Source of the DNA: JAAURB01 sp049649525 | GTDB lineage: Bacteria; Cyanobacteriota; Cyanobacteriia; Cyanobacteriales; Microcoleaceae | Assembly: GCA_049649525.1 (NCBI GenBank) | Contig: JBARZE010000021.1 | Span: 1-64,000 of the forward strand | Length of the DNA stretch: 64,000 nucleotides | Direction: 5' to 3' | Shown: one piece after another, positions 32,989-42,550 of the stretch | Position numbering within the stretch: the stretch's first letter is position 1 | How the letters are laid out: the number at the start of each line of letters is the position of its first letter | The notes under the pieces: generated by a model | Seen by the model: only the letters and a program-made list of their open reading frames with translations | What the model was told of the DNA's origin: nothing | The model's database searches: none | Translations under genes and position numbers: made by a program

Positions 32989-34872
32989 TTATTTTAGTCG
33001 AATGTTTGAGAGTGAGTCAGGGGGTTGATTAGAAGCCGCAAAGGAATATAATTTATGACCGGTAAAGCTAATTAAAGCCACGCAGCCAGCACTGACTAAA
33101 CGGGCGAGAGAGGGTTGCCAATTTAATTCATTAATTAATAATTGCAGCAGTCCTAAGTTAGCGAGTAAGCTATTCAGCGCCACCATTGTAAATACAGCAT
33201 ATTGAATTTTCCAGTTATTCCAATAAATACCAAAAACAAAACGACGACTCAAACAGAAATTAGTTGTTAGTCCGATAAAATAGCTAATTCCTAAAGCATA
33301 AATATACCATAAACCCGCTTGAGTTAATATCATAAAAATGAAGACATCAACTAAGGTTGCAGTCCCTCCGGTTAACAGATAACTAGAGAATTGTTTGAAC
33401 AATTGAACCGATTTTCTCCGACGAGAAGGTTGATTCACTTTTGCAGTGGTTGTGGTTGCTGTTGAGTGGGCTTCTTCAACGTATTCACTGTCACTATTAA
33501 CGTTCCATAAATTGTGTTTATTGGGAGTGATCACGTTTTCAGCCGCTAATATTCCCATCAATAAACTATGGTCTTGATTATTATATTTAAAGGCTCCATA
33601 ACGACCAATCAATTGTAAGTTATTAAACTGTTGAAAATAAGCCTGAAGTTCGGTTAAAGCCTGTTTATAATTCCCGGCATAAATTGGATAAGTTCGGGGT
33701 AAACGAATCACTAAACCACTCAATACTTTTTGATTTTGAATCAAGTTAATCGTGCGTAAATCTTGTTCTGCTATGGTCTGTAATTCTCTATCAGAAGCCT
33801 GCCATAAATCTTCACCAAAATCACACCAATATTCACAACAAATCGGTGTTTGATCGGAGTTGGGCAGCATTTCAGGTGACCAGTTAGCAAAGTTGGTAAC
33901 GCGACCTAATTGAACTCTGGGGTCATTAATATACAACCAATTATCGGGAAATAAACAGCCGCTTTCTAAGATTAAGTAAACTAATACAGTATTACGAAAC
34001 TTCAAAGATTTTGCGGCTTTAGTAATAGTTTGCGGTGGTGGAGATTGGATTTGCTGAACTAAAGCAGTAATAGGAATTGAAGAAATAACACTTCGACAAG
34101 ATACCGTTTTTTCTTCTTGAGTCAAACGATTTTTCAGGGTAATATGAGTAACATTTAATTGATTTTGATGAACTGCTGTTACTTCTGTATTCAGTAAGAT
34201 CGGTTGATGATGCTGTTGTAAATAATCTGCTATTTTCTCATAAAGCTGACCCGAACCCAAACGCGGAAACTGAAATTGATCGACTAAGTTTTTAACTTTA
34301 CCATCATTGCCTAAGATGGCATTACGAACGGCTTTAAATAAGGATAATCCTTTAATTCTTTGTGCTGCCCAATCTGTACTAATTTCTGTACAAGGAATGC
34401 CCCAAAGTTTTTCCGTATATCCCTGAAAAAATATTTCAAATAATCGCTGACCAAATTGAGCCGTAACCCACTCTGCAAAGTTCTTGGGATGACGATTGGG
34501 AAACAAACGAGCTTGAAGATAAGAAGTAAGAATATTCAGGGTTTCAACAATTCCTAAAGTTAATAAAACCTGTTTTATTTTTAAAGGATAATTGAAGTAT
34601 TTACCCCGATAATAAATACGTGTGAGTCGATTAACTGTAACCTGCTCATCACCTAAAACTTCATTCCAAAGTTGAAGCACAGGCGCTAATTTAGTATAAA
34701 AACGATGGGGACCATAATCAAGAATAAACCCTTGATATTCAAAACTTTTTGCTAACCCACCGACCCGAGCATCCCGCTCGACAACCACAACGGGCTGACC
34801 CATTTTAGTTAACGTATAGGCGGCTGCGAGTCCCGCTGGGCCTGCACCTAAAATATAAATTGGCTCCATCAC
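32989..34872 (-). CDS. FAD-dependent oxidoreductase (UGM/amine-oxidase-like) fused to a GtrA membrane domain
   Basis: Residues ~1-470 are a flavoprotein: GAGPAGLAAAYTL near the N-terminus, the RVGGLAKSFEYQGF block, then PHRFYTKLAP, WGIPCTEISTDWAAQR and a final SLLMGILAAENV. This is the amine-oxidase/UDP-galactopyranose-mutase-like group found with polysaccharide genes. After a Thr-rich linker, residues ~490-615 form a GtrA-like domain with four membrane helices (YLLTGGTATLVDVFIFMIL, GLTTNFCLSRRFVF). GtrA proteins are thought to move lipid-linked sugars across the membrane. The fusion would tie sugar modification to flipping. Two bases separate it from the polytopic gene downstream. Confidence 0.85.
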   Translation of the reverse strand: MMEPIYILGAGPAGLAAAYTLTKMGQPVVVVERDARVGGLAKSFEYQGFILDYGPHRFYTKLAPVLQLWNEVLGDEQVTVNRLTRIYYRGKYFNYPLKIKQVLLTLGIVETLNILTSYLQARLFPNRHPKNFAEWVTAQFGQRLFEIFFQGYTEKLWGIPCTEISTDWAAQRIKGLSLFKAVRNAILGNDGKVKNLVDQFQFPRLGSGQLYEKIADYLQQHHQPILLNTEVTAVHQNQLNVTHITLKNRLTQEEKTVSCRSVISSIPITALVQQIQSPPPQTITKAAKSLKFRNTVLVYLILESGCLFPDNWLYINDPRVQLGRVTNFANWSPEMLPNSDQTPICCEYWCDFGEDLWQASDRELQTIAEQDLRTINLIQNQKVLSGLVIRLPRTYPIYAGNYKQALTELQAYFQQFNNLQLIGRYGAFKYNNQDHSLLMGILAAENVITPNKHNLWNVNSDSEYVEEAHSTATTTTAKVNQPSRRRKSVQLFKQFSSYLLTGGTATLVDVFIFMILTQAGLWYIYALGISYFIGLTTNFCLSRRFVFGIYWNNWKIQYAVFTMVALNSLLANLGLLQLLINELNWQPSLARLVSAGCVALISFTGHKLYSFAASNQPPDSLSNIRLK

Positions 34873-34992
34873 ACCAAACTCACATTCCTGTTGTTTTGCA
34901 AATTGTCCTAATCATACACTATAGACACCAATTTGGTTGAGAACAGAGGTAATATACTGTAGATAATTCTGTGTAGTTGAGTCAGTATTGCA

Positions 34993-36213
34993 ATGAAATT
35001 TGATTCTAATAAAATTGATAATCCTTCTGCAAAAATAAAAATAGAGCAGTTAATTAAAATTTATGGTCAAAGTCCTAAAGCGGCTCTGAAAATGTATCGT
35101 GAAGGAGCAAAACCCGATCAAATTTTACAAGAAACCGGACATACTTTAGCCATTGCAGATATTTCTTTAACAATAAATGCAGGTGAGCTTTTTGTTGTGA
35201 TGGGATTATCAGGTTCGGGTAAATCAACCCTGATTCGTTGTATTAACCGCTTAATTAAGCCAACTAGCGGACATATTTATTTGGATAATGAAGAGATTGC
35301 TCATACAGATGAAAAACGGATTCAAGAGCTACGAAGAACCAAACTATCAATGGTGTTTCAAAACTTTGGTTTGTTTCCTCATAGAACAGTTTTAGAAAAT
35401 GTAGAATATGGCTTAAAAATTCAGGGAAAAGACAAAACAATACGACAGAAAAAAGCACTAGAAACTTTAGAAATTGTTGGACTCGCTCAGTGGAAAGATT
35501 ATTATCCTCAGTCTTTGAGTGGTGGAATGCAGCAGCGGGTTGGACTGGCTCGTGCCTTAGCAACGGATGCAGAAGTATTGCTAATGGATGAGGCTTTTAG
35601 TGCGCTTGATCCGTTAACTCGGCGAGAAATGCAAGATGAATTATTGAGGTTGCAAAATGAATTACATAAAACAATTATTTTCATTAGTCATGATATTCAA
35701 GAAGCCTTAAAGTTAGGCGATCGCATTGCGGTAATGAAAGCAGGATCTATTGTTCAAATTGGTACTCCTGAAGCGTTAGTGACTCAACCTGCGGATGATT
35801 ATATTTGTGCTTTTTTACAAGAAGTTAATCGTGCTCAAATCTTAACAGTTGATATGATTATTCAAAAACATGCCCCCTTAATTTTGAATCCAGATACTGT
35901 TAATGTTTCTCTAGATAGTATTTCTCATCAGTTTCAATATATTGTTGACTCAAACCATCAGATTATTGGTGTAATTAATAAATCGAATTTAGCTAATATT
36001 AAAAAAATTAATACTCAAGATATAACGGCTTTAATTCAATCTCAGTTTCCTGTTGTTAACTGTGATGACTCTTTAGAAACAGTTTTTCCACTATGCGATC
36101 AAGAAATACCGATTGCAGTCGTCGATCATAATAATCGTTTTCAAGGCATTATTCAACCCATTGATATTCTTTCTGTTTTAGGAAAATCTAATTTTGATTC
36201 ACTTAAGGTGTAA
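34993..36213 (+). CDS. OpuAA/ProV-like ABC transporter ATPase with C-terminal CBS region
   Basis: N-terminal signature of the glycine betaine/proline subfamily (IEQLIKIYGQSPKAALKM, then ETGHTLAIADI). Walker A is GLSGSGKSTL, signature LSGGMQQRVGLARAL, Walker B EVLLMDEAFSALD, with switch ISHDIQEAL. Residues ~280-400 are CBS-like, as in ionic-strength-sensing OpuA. Such ATPases power osmolyte uptake together with a ProW/OpuAB permease and a binding protein. No permease is adjacent; the next gene is convergent and unrelated. Either the permease is elsewhere or this ATPase serves another system. A gene symbol is withheld for that reason. Confidence 0.88.
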   Translation: MKFDSNKIDNPSAKIKIEQLIKIYGQSPKAALKMYREGAKPDQILQETGHTLAIADISLTINAGELFVVMGLSGSGKSTLIRCINRLIKPTSGHIYLDNEEIAHTDEKRIQELRRTKLSMVFQNFGLFPHRTVLENVEYGLKIQGKDKTIRQKKALETLEIVGLAQWKDYYPQSLSGGMQQRVGLARALATDAEVLLMDEAFSALDPLTRREMQDELLRLQNELHKTIIFISHDIQEALKLGDRIAVMKAGSIVQIGTPEALVTQPADDYICAFLQEVNRAQILTVDMIIQKHAPLILNPDTVNVSLDSISHQFQYIVDSNHQIIGVINKSNLANIKKINTQDITALIQSQFPVVNCDDSLETVFPLCDQEIPIAVVDHNNRFQGIIQPIDILSVLGKSNFDSLKV

Positions 36214-36226
36214 ACAATATGTATGA

Positions 36227-37906
36227 TTAATTATTCTTGAATAGCTCTAATTGTTGAGATGAATATTGTAGGATAGAGCCGACTTCGTTATCATCTTTAA
36301 TATTAAATTGATATTGATTTTGCTCTAAACTCGTGATGTCATAAGTTTCAGTTTGAAAAGGATACTTTCTCCAGGCAAGGAAACTCGCTTGAGGATTGGA
36401 AAGCTGACATTGATAAATATTAGGATTGAAATTCTGAATCATAACTGTGTCTGCTGTATCCAAAACTTCATGATTCATCATCACTTTAATTTGAGTGGTT
36501 TCAAACTGAACTTTCTCAAAGTTTTTATCTGTCTCTTGACGAATAAATTGAATATTAAATTGATTATTTTCGTCGAATAAATAAAGTGCTTGAATTAAAC
36601 CTGTTCGATAAATATAAGCGCCTTGATAATTGTCTGGTAAACTCGTAATTAAAGCAGGTGTAGAGGGTTGAATTTCCTGAATACTTTCTAATATATTCTG
36701 AGAAATATCGGCTGCAATTTTCCAGTTTTGATTTAAGGAATAAGTAGAAAGACCAAAATATAGTAATAAAATAGATGAAACAATTAAAGTAATTTGAGAT
36801 TGAATTAAAACAATGCTGATAATAATCGCTAGAGAAATAGCAGCAAATCCAGAAGCAAAGTAAAGATATCTTTCTCCTTGAGTATCTATTGTTGAAACTG
36901 TAACATTAATCGCAGGTAAAACTGCAATAAAAAAGCTAATCACTAAGAAAATGAGTAATTGAGGAAGCTGAGAGGTTTGTGAATGGAGTAATCGACTCAT
37001 TACTAAACTAATAATAAAAATTACAATAAAACTGATAAAAACTAATAACCAATAGTTAAAATCGGCTTCAGGATGAGGCGGTAGCAAGGCACGAGTGGGA
37101 TAAATAACGATGTTTTGAAGGACTTGTTGAACACCAAAATTGAGATGAACTTTTTCTCCATAACCACCTACTATTGTATTAATTTTCCAAAGCCGTAAAC
37201 CGAAGTAAATCATTAAAACAATAAAATACTGGCAAATATTCAAAAAATGATATTTTAATGTGTTTCGATACTTTTTCTGGAAAATGTATTCATAAATCTC
37301 ATAACAAAAAATAATTCCGGGGAAACTTACTATTGATTCTTTTGATAATAATCCTAGTAAAAATAAGAATAATGAGCCGTATTTTATATATAAATTATTG
37401 TTGTGTTTATAAATCAAATATAATCCTAAAGCGCTCAGAGCAAAAAAGGTAGAAATTACATCTGTCCGAGCAGAAATCCAAGAAACAGGCTCTGTATGAC
37501 TCGGTAGTAATAAGAAAATAGCTGCGGCTAAGTAGGGAATAAATTTCTGAGCAATTGATAGACTATATTGACGACTTAATAGTAATGCTGCTATCCATCC
37601 AATCCAGATTGCATTTAATCCATGAAATAAAAAGTTTGTAATATGATAACCCCAGGGTTTCAGTCCCCAAATTTGATAATCGAAATAACTAATAATACTT
37701 AAAACTGGACGAAAAAATAGAGAATTACCGTGTTGCTGATTAACCCACAACCCCCATGCACCCAGCTTAGAATAAAGGGCAATTAAGACGAAATCATCCG
37801 ACAAGAAAAAGGTATTAAAAATGTTAGAATAACAAACAATTCCACATACTCCTATCAGTAGGAATGGAAGAATTACAGTGATTTTAGACAGCAAACGAGA
37901 ACTCAT
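36227..37906 (-). CDS. GT-C type membrane glycosyltransferase-like protein, 559 aa
   Basis: About ten membrane helices over residues 10-400. The first extracytoplasmic loop has FFLSDDFVLIALY: an acidic pair after the first helix is the hallmark of dolichyl/polyprenyl-phosphate-mannose-type enzymes (GT39, GT83, ArnT). HGNSLFFRPVLSI and GYHITNFLFHGLNA follow as in bacterial PMT-like proteins. The C-terminal ~150 residues are soluble. The substrate is unknown, probably a lipid-linked sugar added to protein or glycan on the periplasmic side. Ends 13 bp from the convergent ABC ATPase gene. Confidence 0.7.
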   Translation of the reverse strand: MSSRLLSKITVILPFLLIGVCGIVCYSNIFNTFFLSDDFVLIALYSKLGAWGLWVNQQHGNSLFFRPVLSIISYFDYQIWGLKPWGYHITNFLFHGLNAIWIGWIAALLLSRQYSLSIAQKFIPYLAAAIFLLLPSHTEPVSWISARTDVISTFFALSALGLYLIYKHNNNLYIKYGSLFLFLLGLLSKESIVSFPGIIFCYEIYEYIFQKKYRNTLKYHFLNICQYFIVLMIYFGLRLWKINTIVGGYGEKVHLNFGVQQVLQNIVIYPTRALLPPHPEADFNYWLLVFISFIVIFIISLVMSRLLHSQTSQLPQLLIFLVISFFIAVLPAINVTVSTIDTQGERYLYFASGFAAISLAIIISIVLIQSQITLIVSSILLLYFGLSTYSLNQNWKIAADISQNILESIQEIQPSTPALITSLPDNYQGAYIYRTGLIQALYLFDENNQFNIQFIRQETDKNFEKVQFETTQIKVMMNHEVLDTADTVMIQNFNPNIYQCQLSNPQASFLAWRKYPFQTETYDITSLEQNQYQFNIKDDNEVGSILQYSSQQLELFKNN

Positions 37907-38039
37907 CTCAGTTAAAATATAGTTGTTAGAGTGAATGGCTCTATGATATCTTGCAAGAGATCGTTATACTTTAATTTTTGTAAAATTTAATTAGTCGTGT
38001 AGAATACTCTCAGCAGAAATATCAGATAGGAAGCTTAGG

Positions 38040-38918
38040 ATGAGTGAGGTCAAAGTCGGGATCATTGGTGGTAGCGGTCTTTACAAAATGGAGGCGCTGC
38101 GGGATGTAAAAGAGGTGGATGTAGAAACGCCATTCGGGTCACCTTCCGATCAATTTATTGTCGGTACTTTGGAAGGAATGCAAGTGGCTTTTCTCGCTAG
38201 ACATGGCCGCAGTCATGCTTTATTACCTTCGGAAGTTCCCTATCGAGCGAATATTTATGCGATGAAAAAGTTAGGAGTTGAATATATTATTTCAGCGTCT
38301 GCGGTGGGTTCGTTACAAGAAGAAGTGAAACCATTAGATTTAGTCATTCCTGACCAGTTTATTGATCGAACAAAAGGAAGAATTTCTACTTTTTTTGGTG
38401 AAGGAATTGTCGCTCATATTGGCTTTGGTCGTCCGGTTTGTACTGACTTATCACGAGTTTTAGCTTCGGCTGCGGCTTCATTAAATTTGTCTGATATTCG
38501 CTTACATATAGGAGGCACTTATGTCTGTATGGAAGGGCCTGCTTTTTCAACTCAAGCTGAATCTAATTTGTATCGGAGTTGGGGTGGGACTGTGATTGGG
38601 ATGACGAATTTACCGGAAGCAAAATTAGCCAGAGAGGCAGAAATTGCCTATGCAACTTTAGCTTTAGTGACAGATTATGATTGTTGGCATCCGGATCACG
38701 ATCATGTAACCGTTGATATGATCATTGATAACTTAAATTCTAACGCTATTAATGCTCAAAAAGTGATTCGAGAAACGGTTCGCTCACTCAGTCAAAATTT
38801 ACCCAAATCTGAAGCTCATTTTGCTTTGAAACATTCGATCTTAACTCCTCTAGATCAGCTGCCTTCCGGACGACTACAGCAGTTAGAAATCATCCTGGAT
38901 AAATATGTGGAGAAATAG
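38040..38918 (+). CDS. mtnP: S-methyl-5'-thioadenosine phosphorylase
   Basis: 292 aa with the nucleoside-phosphorylase family II signatures: GIIGGSGLYKM, RHGRSHALLPSEVPYRAN, GGTYVCMEGPAFSTQAES and GMTNLPEAKLAREAEIAY, then TDYDCW. It splits methylthioadenosine to adenine and methylthioribose-1-phosphate in methionine salvage and polyamine by-product removal. The AGGAAG before ATG 38040 is an adequate binding site. Stands alone; the rest of the salvage pathway is not nearby. Confidence 0.95.
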   Translation: MSEVKVGIIGGSGLYKMEALRDVKEVDVETPFGSPSDQFIVGTLEGMQVAFLARHGRSHALLPSEVPYRANIYAMKKLGVEYIISASAVGSLQEEVKPLDLVIPDQFIDRTKGRISTFFGEGIVAHIGFGRPVCTDLSRVLASAAASLNLSDIRLHIGGTYVCMEGPAFSTQAESNLYRSWGGTVIGMTNLPEAKLAREAEIAYATLALVTDYDCWHPDHDHVTVDMIIDNLNSNAINAQKVIRETVRSLSQNLPKSEAHFALKHSILTPLDQLPSGRLQQLEIILDKYVEK

Positions 38919-39340
38919 AGTTGTTGGAAGTACAATTCCCGTCAGCCCTCTGACTTTAGCAGAAAGGGTATAGGAGAGGAAGTGGGGAAATAGCAAACTT
39001 AATCAAGCTGTTGGCAACAATTTTGTGATGTGTTGTACTGTTTCCCCTGGGATATCAAAGTATTCTTAATTAAACTAGAGAAAGCTCGGGAGTAATGATA
39101 AACATCTGTTCAAAAGTAATAAACTTCACTCGATAGATGGATTTCAATGCAGGTAGATTAGATAAACTCGTGATAAAAAATAGGTCTCTTAGAAGCTAGC
39201 ACTGGTAAAAATAAATAGCAAAAGACAAAGCGTCATACATTAAAAAAATCTGTAGAAATGATTTTAATTATCCATTTTTCGGTGGATATGGTACTATTAA
39301 AAATAGATCTATGTTCATGAATAATTAAGTTTTATTCAGC
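38919..39340 (+). other. Intergenic region without a recognisable gene
   Basis: No open frame with coding character on either strand, no tRNA fold and no strong terminator. AT content rises toward 39340. It separates mtnP from the convergent small membrane protein gene. Confidence 0.45.
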
Positions 39341-39763
39341 TCAATTTTTTCCGTTTTCATCTATTGTTGTCTTCCCGTTTTGGAGTTTCTGTATATTTTC
39401 CTGACTTTCATTTAATAGTGAATTGATTGTATGGGTTAAACTTTGTTCTTGGGAAAGTAAAGATTTCATTTGAGATAAAGTCTCAGCCTGGGTGGTTGTG
39501 ATATTCGCTGAAACTGATTTAACTTTTCGGCTATACTTAAACGCTAAAATTAAAACAGATAATGTGGTTGATGTGGGAATTAAAATAGCTGCCAAAATCC
39601 AAGTATTTAGTATAGGGGAAAAACGGGTATTGGTTCGATTAATTTCTTGTTGAATTAGAGGTTGTAAAGGCGTTGAATTTTGCAAGAGTGGAGTGGAATT
39701 AGAAGAAAAAGGTATAAAAAGAGTTGATAATAAACTAATTGTTATAATTATCGAGATTATCAT
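39341..39763 (-). CDS. Small two-helix membrane protein related to its TPR neighbour, 140 aa
   Basis: An N-terminal signal-like helix (IISIIITISLLSTLFIPF), then TPLQPLIQQEINRTNTRF, a second membrane helix (NTWILAAILIPTSTTLSVLILAF) and a coiled-coil tail (TTTQAETLSQMKSLLSQEQSL). The order signal helix, periplasmic segment, membrane helix, coiled coil matches the first ~150 residues of the next leftward gene (QIQQAVQTELDQAYRRTF, then helix, then SLQIDARSQLEGLIEE). They look like paralogues, this one lacking the TPR part. Function unknown. Confidence 0.6.
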   Translation of the reverse strand: MIISIIITISLLSTLFIPFSSNSTPLLQNSTPLQPLIQQEINRTNTRFSPILNTWILAAILIPTSTTLSVLILAFKYSRKVKSVSANITTTQAETLSQMKSLLSQEQSLTHTINSLLNESQENIQKLQNGKTTIDENGKN

Positions 39764-39869
39764 TATTTTAAATAAAAATTATTCTGTTTTTATGTAGATT
39801 CAACGGAGCCAAAACCTATCATATCTGCGTTGGTAAAGCCGACATAAAATGCTGACATAAAGACACTGA

Positions 39870-41030
39870 TCACTGGGCGCTGATTAATTGTTTAAATCTT
39901 ATATCCGCTTTAATCGGATCAAAATCAGATTCTTTTTGAGCGAGTTTCCGAATGGTTTCAGGTTTTATTTCAATTGCTTTATTCAAGTTTTTAATAGCTA
40001 ATTCTACCATGCCCTGTAGTCCATAACAACGCGCTTGATTGTACCAAATCAAATGAAAATCAGGTTTAAGATCGCCCGCTTTTTGATAAGATTGAATGGC
40101 TTCATCATATTTTTTAAGCTGTGTTAATGCAAACCCTCGATTATTCCAGGCATCACCATAATCTGGCTTTAACTCAACAGCGCGATCGTAAGATGTAACG
40201 GCTGTTTGATAATCTTTCAATTTCCCTAACGCTACACCCCGATTATTCCAGGCATCCGGATAGTCTGAACGAATTTCTAAAGCTTTTTCATAAGAATCAA
40301 TCGCTTTAGGATAATCTTGCAATTTTGTTAAAATAACTCCTCGATTATTCCAAACTTCCGCTAAGTTGGGTTGTATTTCTAGCGCTTTATCATAAGCATC
40401 AATGGCTGATTTATATTCTTTTTCAATAAACAACCTTTCTCCTTGTTTTGCATAATTTTTAACGAGCTGATTCTGCGCCATTCCGCCTGAATTAAAATGC
40501 ACTTGTTTAACTGTTGTTGATTCTAAATCTAGCTTTTTTAACGTCTCTTCGGCTGCTGCATTTTGCTCTAATAAGTGATGTAATGTCGTTTTGCTTTCCT
40601 CGATTAAGCCTTCCAACTGAGAACGGGCATCAATTTGTAAGCTTTCGATTTCAGCCCTAGCAACTGCCATTGTTTCTCCTAACTTCGATAGCCAAAACAA
40701 AGCCATAATACCTGAAGCAGTGGGTAAGACAAGCAACAAAATTAATAACAGATTGAGGGTGGCAAACGTACGACGATAGGCTTGATCTAACTCAGTTTGA
40801 ACTGCTTGTTGGATCTGAGTGTTTAAAGGGCCCAGATTCGCCTGAACAGACAAAGGAGGAGCCGCTTTTAAGGGCTGTATCAATATCAATGATAAACTAG
40901 GAAAAAGTAAAATAGAGATCAAAACCTGAAGACAATAATTAACCCGACCTTGGGGTAAGCGGTTGACTTGAGGATTGAAAGCAGTTAGTGCTGCCGTTTG
41001 ATATTGCAGTTTGATCATATTTACACGCAT
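39870..41030 (-). CDS. Membrane-anchored TPR protein
   Basis: ATG 41030 is taken (GTG 41048 and ATG 41018 also in frame). A signal-like helix (YCLQVLISILLFPSLSLILI), a second membrane helix near residue 110 (LNLLLILLLVLPTASGIMALF), a short coiled coil and then four to five TPR units (AIDAYDKALEIQPNLAEVWN, AIDSYEKALEIRSDYPDAWN, AVTSYDRAVELKPDYGDAWN, AIQSYQKAGDLKPDFHLIWY). TPRs make protein-protein contacts; the anchored layout suggests a scaffold at the inner or thylakoid membrane. It lies divergent from rimM with a shared 16-bp direct repeat between them. Confidence 0.8.
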   Translation of the reverse strand: MRVNMIKLQYQTAALTAFNPQVNRLPQGRVNYCLQVLISILLFPSLSLILIQPLKAAPPLSVQANLGPLNTQIQQAVQTELDQAYRRTFATLNLLLILLLVLPTASGIMALFWLSKLGETMAVARAEIESLQIDARSQLEGLIEESKTTLHHLLEQNAAAEETLKKLDLESTTVKQVHFNSGGMAQNQLVKNYAKQGERLFIEKEYKSAIDAYDKALEIQPNLAEVWNNRGVILTKLQDYPKAIDSYEKALEIRSDYPDAWNNRGVALGKLKDYQTAVTSYDRAVELKPDYGDAWNNRGFALTQLKKYDEAIQSYQKAGDLKPDFHLIWYNQARCYGLQGMVELAIKNLNKAIEIKPETIRKLAQKESDFDPIKADIRFKQLISAQ

Positions 41031-41097
41031 AATTGAGAACGTTTGCACTCGCTGCTGCCAAATTAACTTTTAGGGTTATTTCACGCATAATTGAGAA
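41024..41097. repeat. 16-bp direct repeat between TPR gene and rimM
   Basis: CACGCATAATTGAGAA occurs at 41024-41039 and at 41082-41097, 58 bp apart. The first copy overlaps the proposed TPR gene start, the second ends 9 bp before rimM. It may be a regulator site or a small duplication that carried the start region. Confidence 0.65.
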
Positions 41098-41106
41098 GAT
41101 ATTATC

Positions 41107-41733
41107 ATGTCTGAGTGGATCGAGATCGGTACTATTGTCTCTGCACAGGGGCTCGATGGGGAACTACGGGTTTATCCCAATTCTGATTTTCCTGAACGGT
41201 TTTTGCTTCCCGGACAGCGATGGATGGCTGCACCCGGACAAACTGAACCGCAGTCTGTAGAGTTGTTAGGAGGGCGTTTAATTCCGGGAAAAGGATTATA
41301 CGTGATTGAATTAGCGAATATAGAAACCCGCGACCAAGCAGAATTGTTGCGAGATTATCGGTTATTGGTACCAGATAGCGATCGGCCGCCTTTAGAGGAA
41401 GATGAATTTTTAGTACGAGATTTAATTGACTTGAATGTGATTATTCAAGCCACGGGAGAATGTATTGGTCAAGTGATTAGTATTATTCCGGCAGGCAACG
41501 ATTTGTTAGAAGTAAAATTAAATACTCCTGAAAACGAAGAAATTAAAAGCGAGATAATTGATCCCAGTTTAGAAAATAACTCAACTCGAACGCGACGAAA
41601 AAAACGGATCAAAAAACCATTACCACCTAAACCTAAAACTGTGTTAATTCCATTTGTCAAGGAAATTGTACCTGTTGTTGACTTTGAAAAAGGCCAGGTA
41701 GAAATTACACCACCCGATGGCTTAATTGAGTAG
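41107..41733 (+). CDS. rimM: Ribosome maturation factor RimM
   Basis: 208 aa. N-terminal RimM domain (WIEIGTIVSAQGLDGELRVYP, then VIELANIETRDQAELLRDY) and PRC-barrel (EFLVRDLIDLNVI..TGECIGQV, then KTVLIPFVKEIVPVVDFEKG). Between the two halves of the barrel is a basic, Lys/Arg-rich insertion (residues ~140-175, RTRRKKRIKKPLPPKP), which I recall from other cyanobacterial RimM proteins. It assists 30S subunit assembly. The gene is separate from rpsP/trmD, as usual in this phylum. Confidence 0.93.
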   Translation: MSEWIEIGTIVSAQGLDGELRVYPNSDFPERFLLPGQRWMAAPGQTEPQSVELLGGRLIPGKGLYVIELANIETRDQAELLRDYRLLVPDSDRPPLEEDEFLVRDLIDLNVIIQATGECIGQVISIIPAGNDLLEVKLNTPENEEIKSEIIDPSLENNSTRTRRKKRIKKPLPPKPKTVLIPFVKEIVPVVDFEKGQVEITPPDGLIE

Positions 41734-41772
41734 GGGTCGTGGGTTTAATGTTGGAATGGAAGCGAATCATTC

Positions 41773-42495
41773 TTAAGCGACTGAATAAGATGCTTGAGGA
41801 AGATGTAAACCACATTCTTGTTTTAATCCTTGAAAACGAGTGTCTCGCTCATGTAAATCATCGGCACTAATGGGGCGGCTAGAATGCCAATCTCCGACTG
41901 TTAGATATCCTTGGTTAAATAGCGGATGATAGGGTAAATCATTAGATTTCAAATATTGATAAACATCTCTATCACTCCAATCAATAATGGGCAAAATTTT
42001 GTACATTTGTTCTTGTAAGTTCACACGATCTAAGTTCATCCGGTAATCGGTTTGACTCCGTCTTAACCCAGATAACCAAGCGGTTGCATTTAACTCTCGT
42101 AATGCCCGTTGCATCGGTTCAACTTTGCGAATTTTGTCATAAAGATTTAAGGATTCTACATCATTTCGTTCCCAGAGTTTACCATAAATGTATTCCATTT
42201 CATCTGGACTGATGGAGGATTTATATACTTTTAAATTAAGCTGTAATCTTTGGGTGAGATATTCTGCAAATTCATAGGTTTCGGGATGAAGATAGCCTGT
42301 ATCGACCCAAATTACAGGAATTTTAGGGATAATTTTTGTGACTAAATGCAACATGATAGCGGATTGAATGCCGAAACTGGTACTCATGACTAAACCCGCT
42401 TTAAAGGTGTCTGCTGCCCAGTAAACGATTTGTTCTGCACTCATCTGATTTAATTTAGAATCAGTTTCAGCAAATTTTAAGTTGATAGAATTCAT
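41773..42495 (-). CDS. cysH: Phosphoadenosine phosphosulfate reductase
   Basis: 240 aa with STSFGIQSAIMLHLV, WVDTGYLHPETYEF, SGLRRSQTDYR and the C-terminal catalytic ECGLH. The extra Cys pairs that bind the iron-sulfur cluster in APS reductases are missing (the equivalent area reads DKIRKVEPM), so PAPS with thioredoxin or glutaredoxin is expected. It makes sulfite for Cys synthesis. It follows cysE on the same strand after 55 bp, a plausible operon, and lies 2.5 kb from a locus rich in PAPS-using sulfotransferases. Confidence 0.93.
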   Translation of the reverse strand: MNSINLKFAETDSKLNQMSAEQIVYWAADTFKAGLVMSTSFGIQSAIMLHLVTKIIPKIPVIWVDTGYLHPETYEFAEYLTQRLQLNLKVYKSSISPDEMEYIYGKLWERNDVESLNLYDKIRKVEPMQRALRELNATAWLSGLRRSQTDYRMNLDRVNLQEQMYKILPIIDWSDRDVYQYLKSNDLPYHPLFNQGYLTVGDWHSSRPISADDLHERDTRFQGLKQECGLHLPQASYSVA

Positions 42496-42550
42496 GGTTT
42501 TTTATCCTGTTAATCTTCAATTGAATTTTTACCTATTTTATAATCAAATC

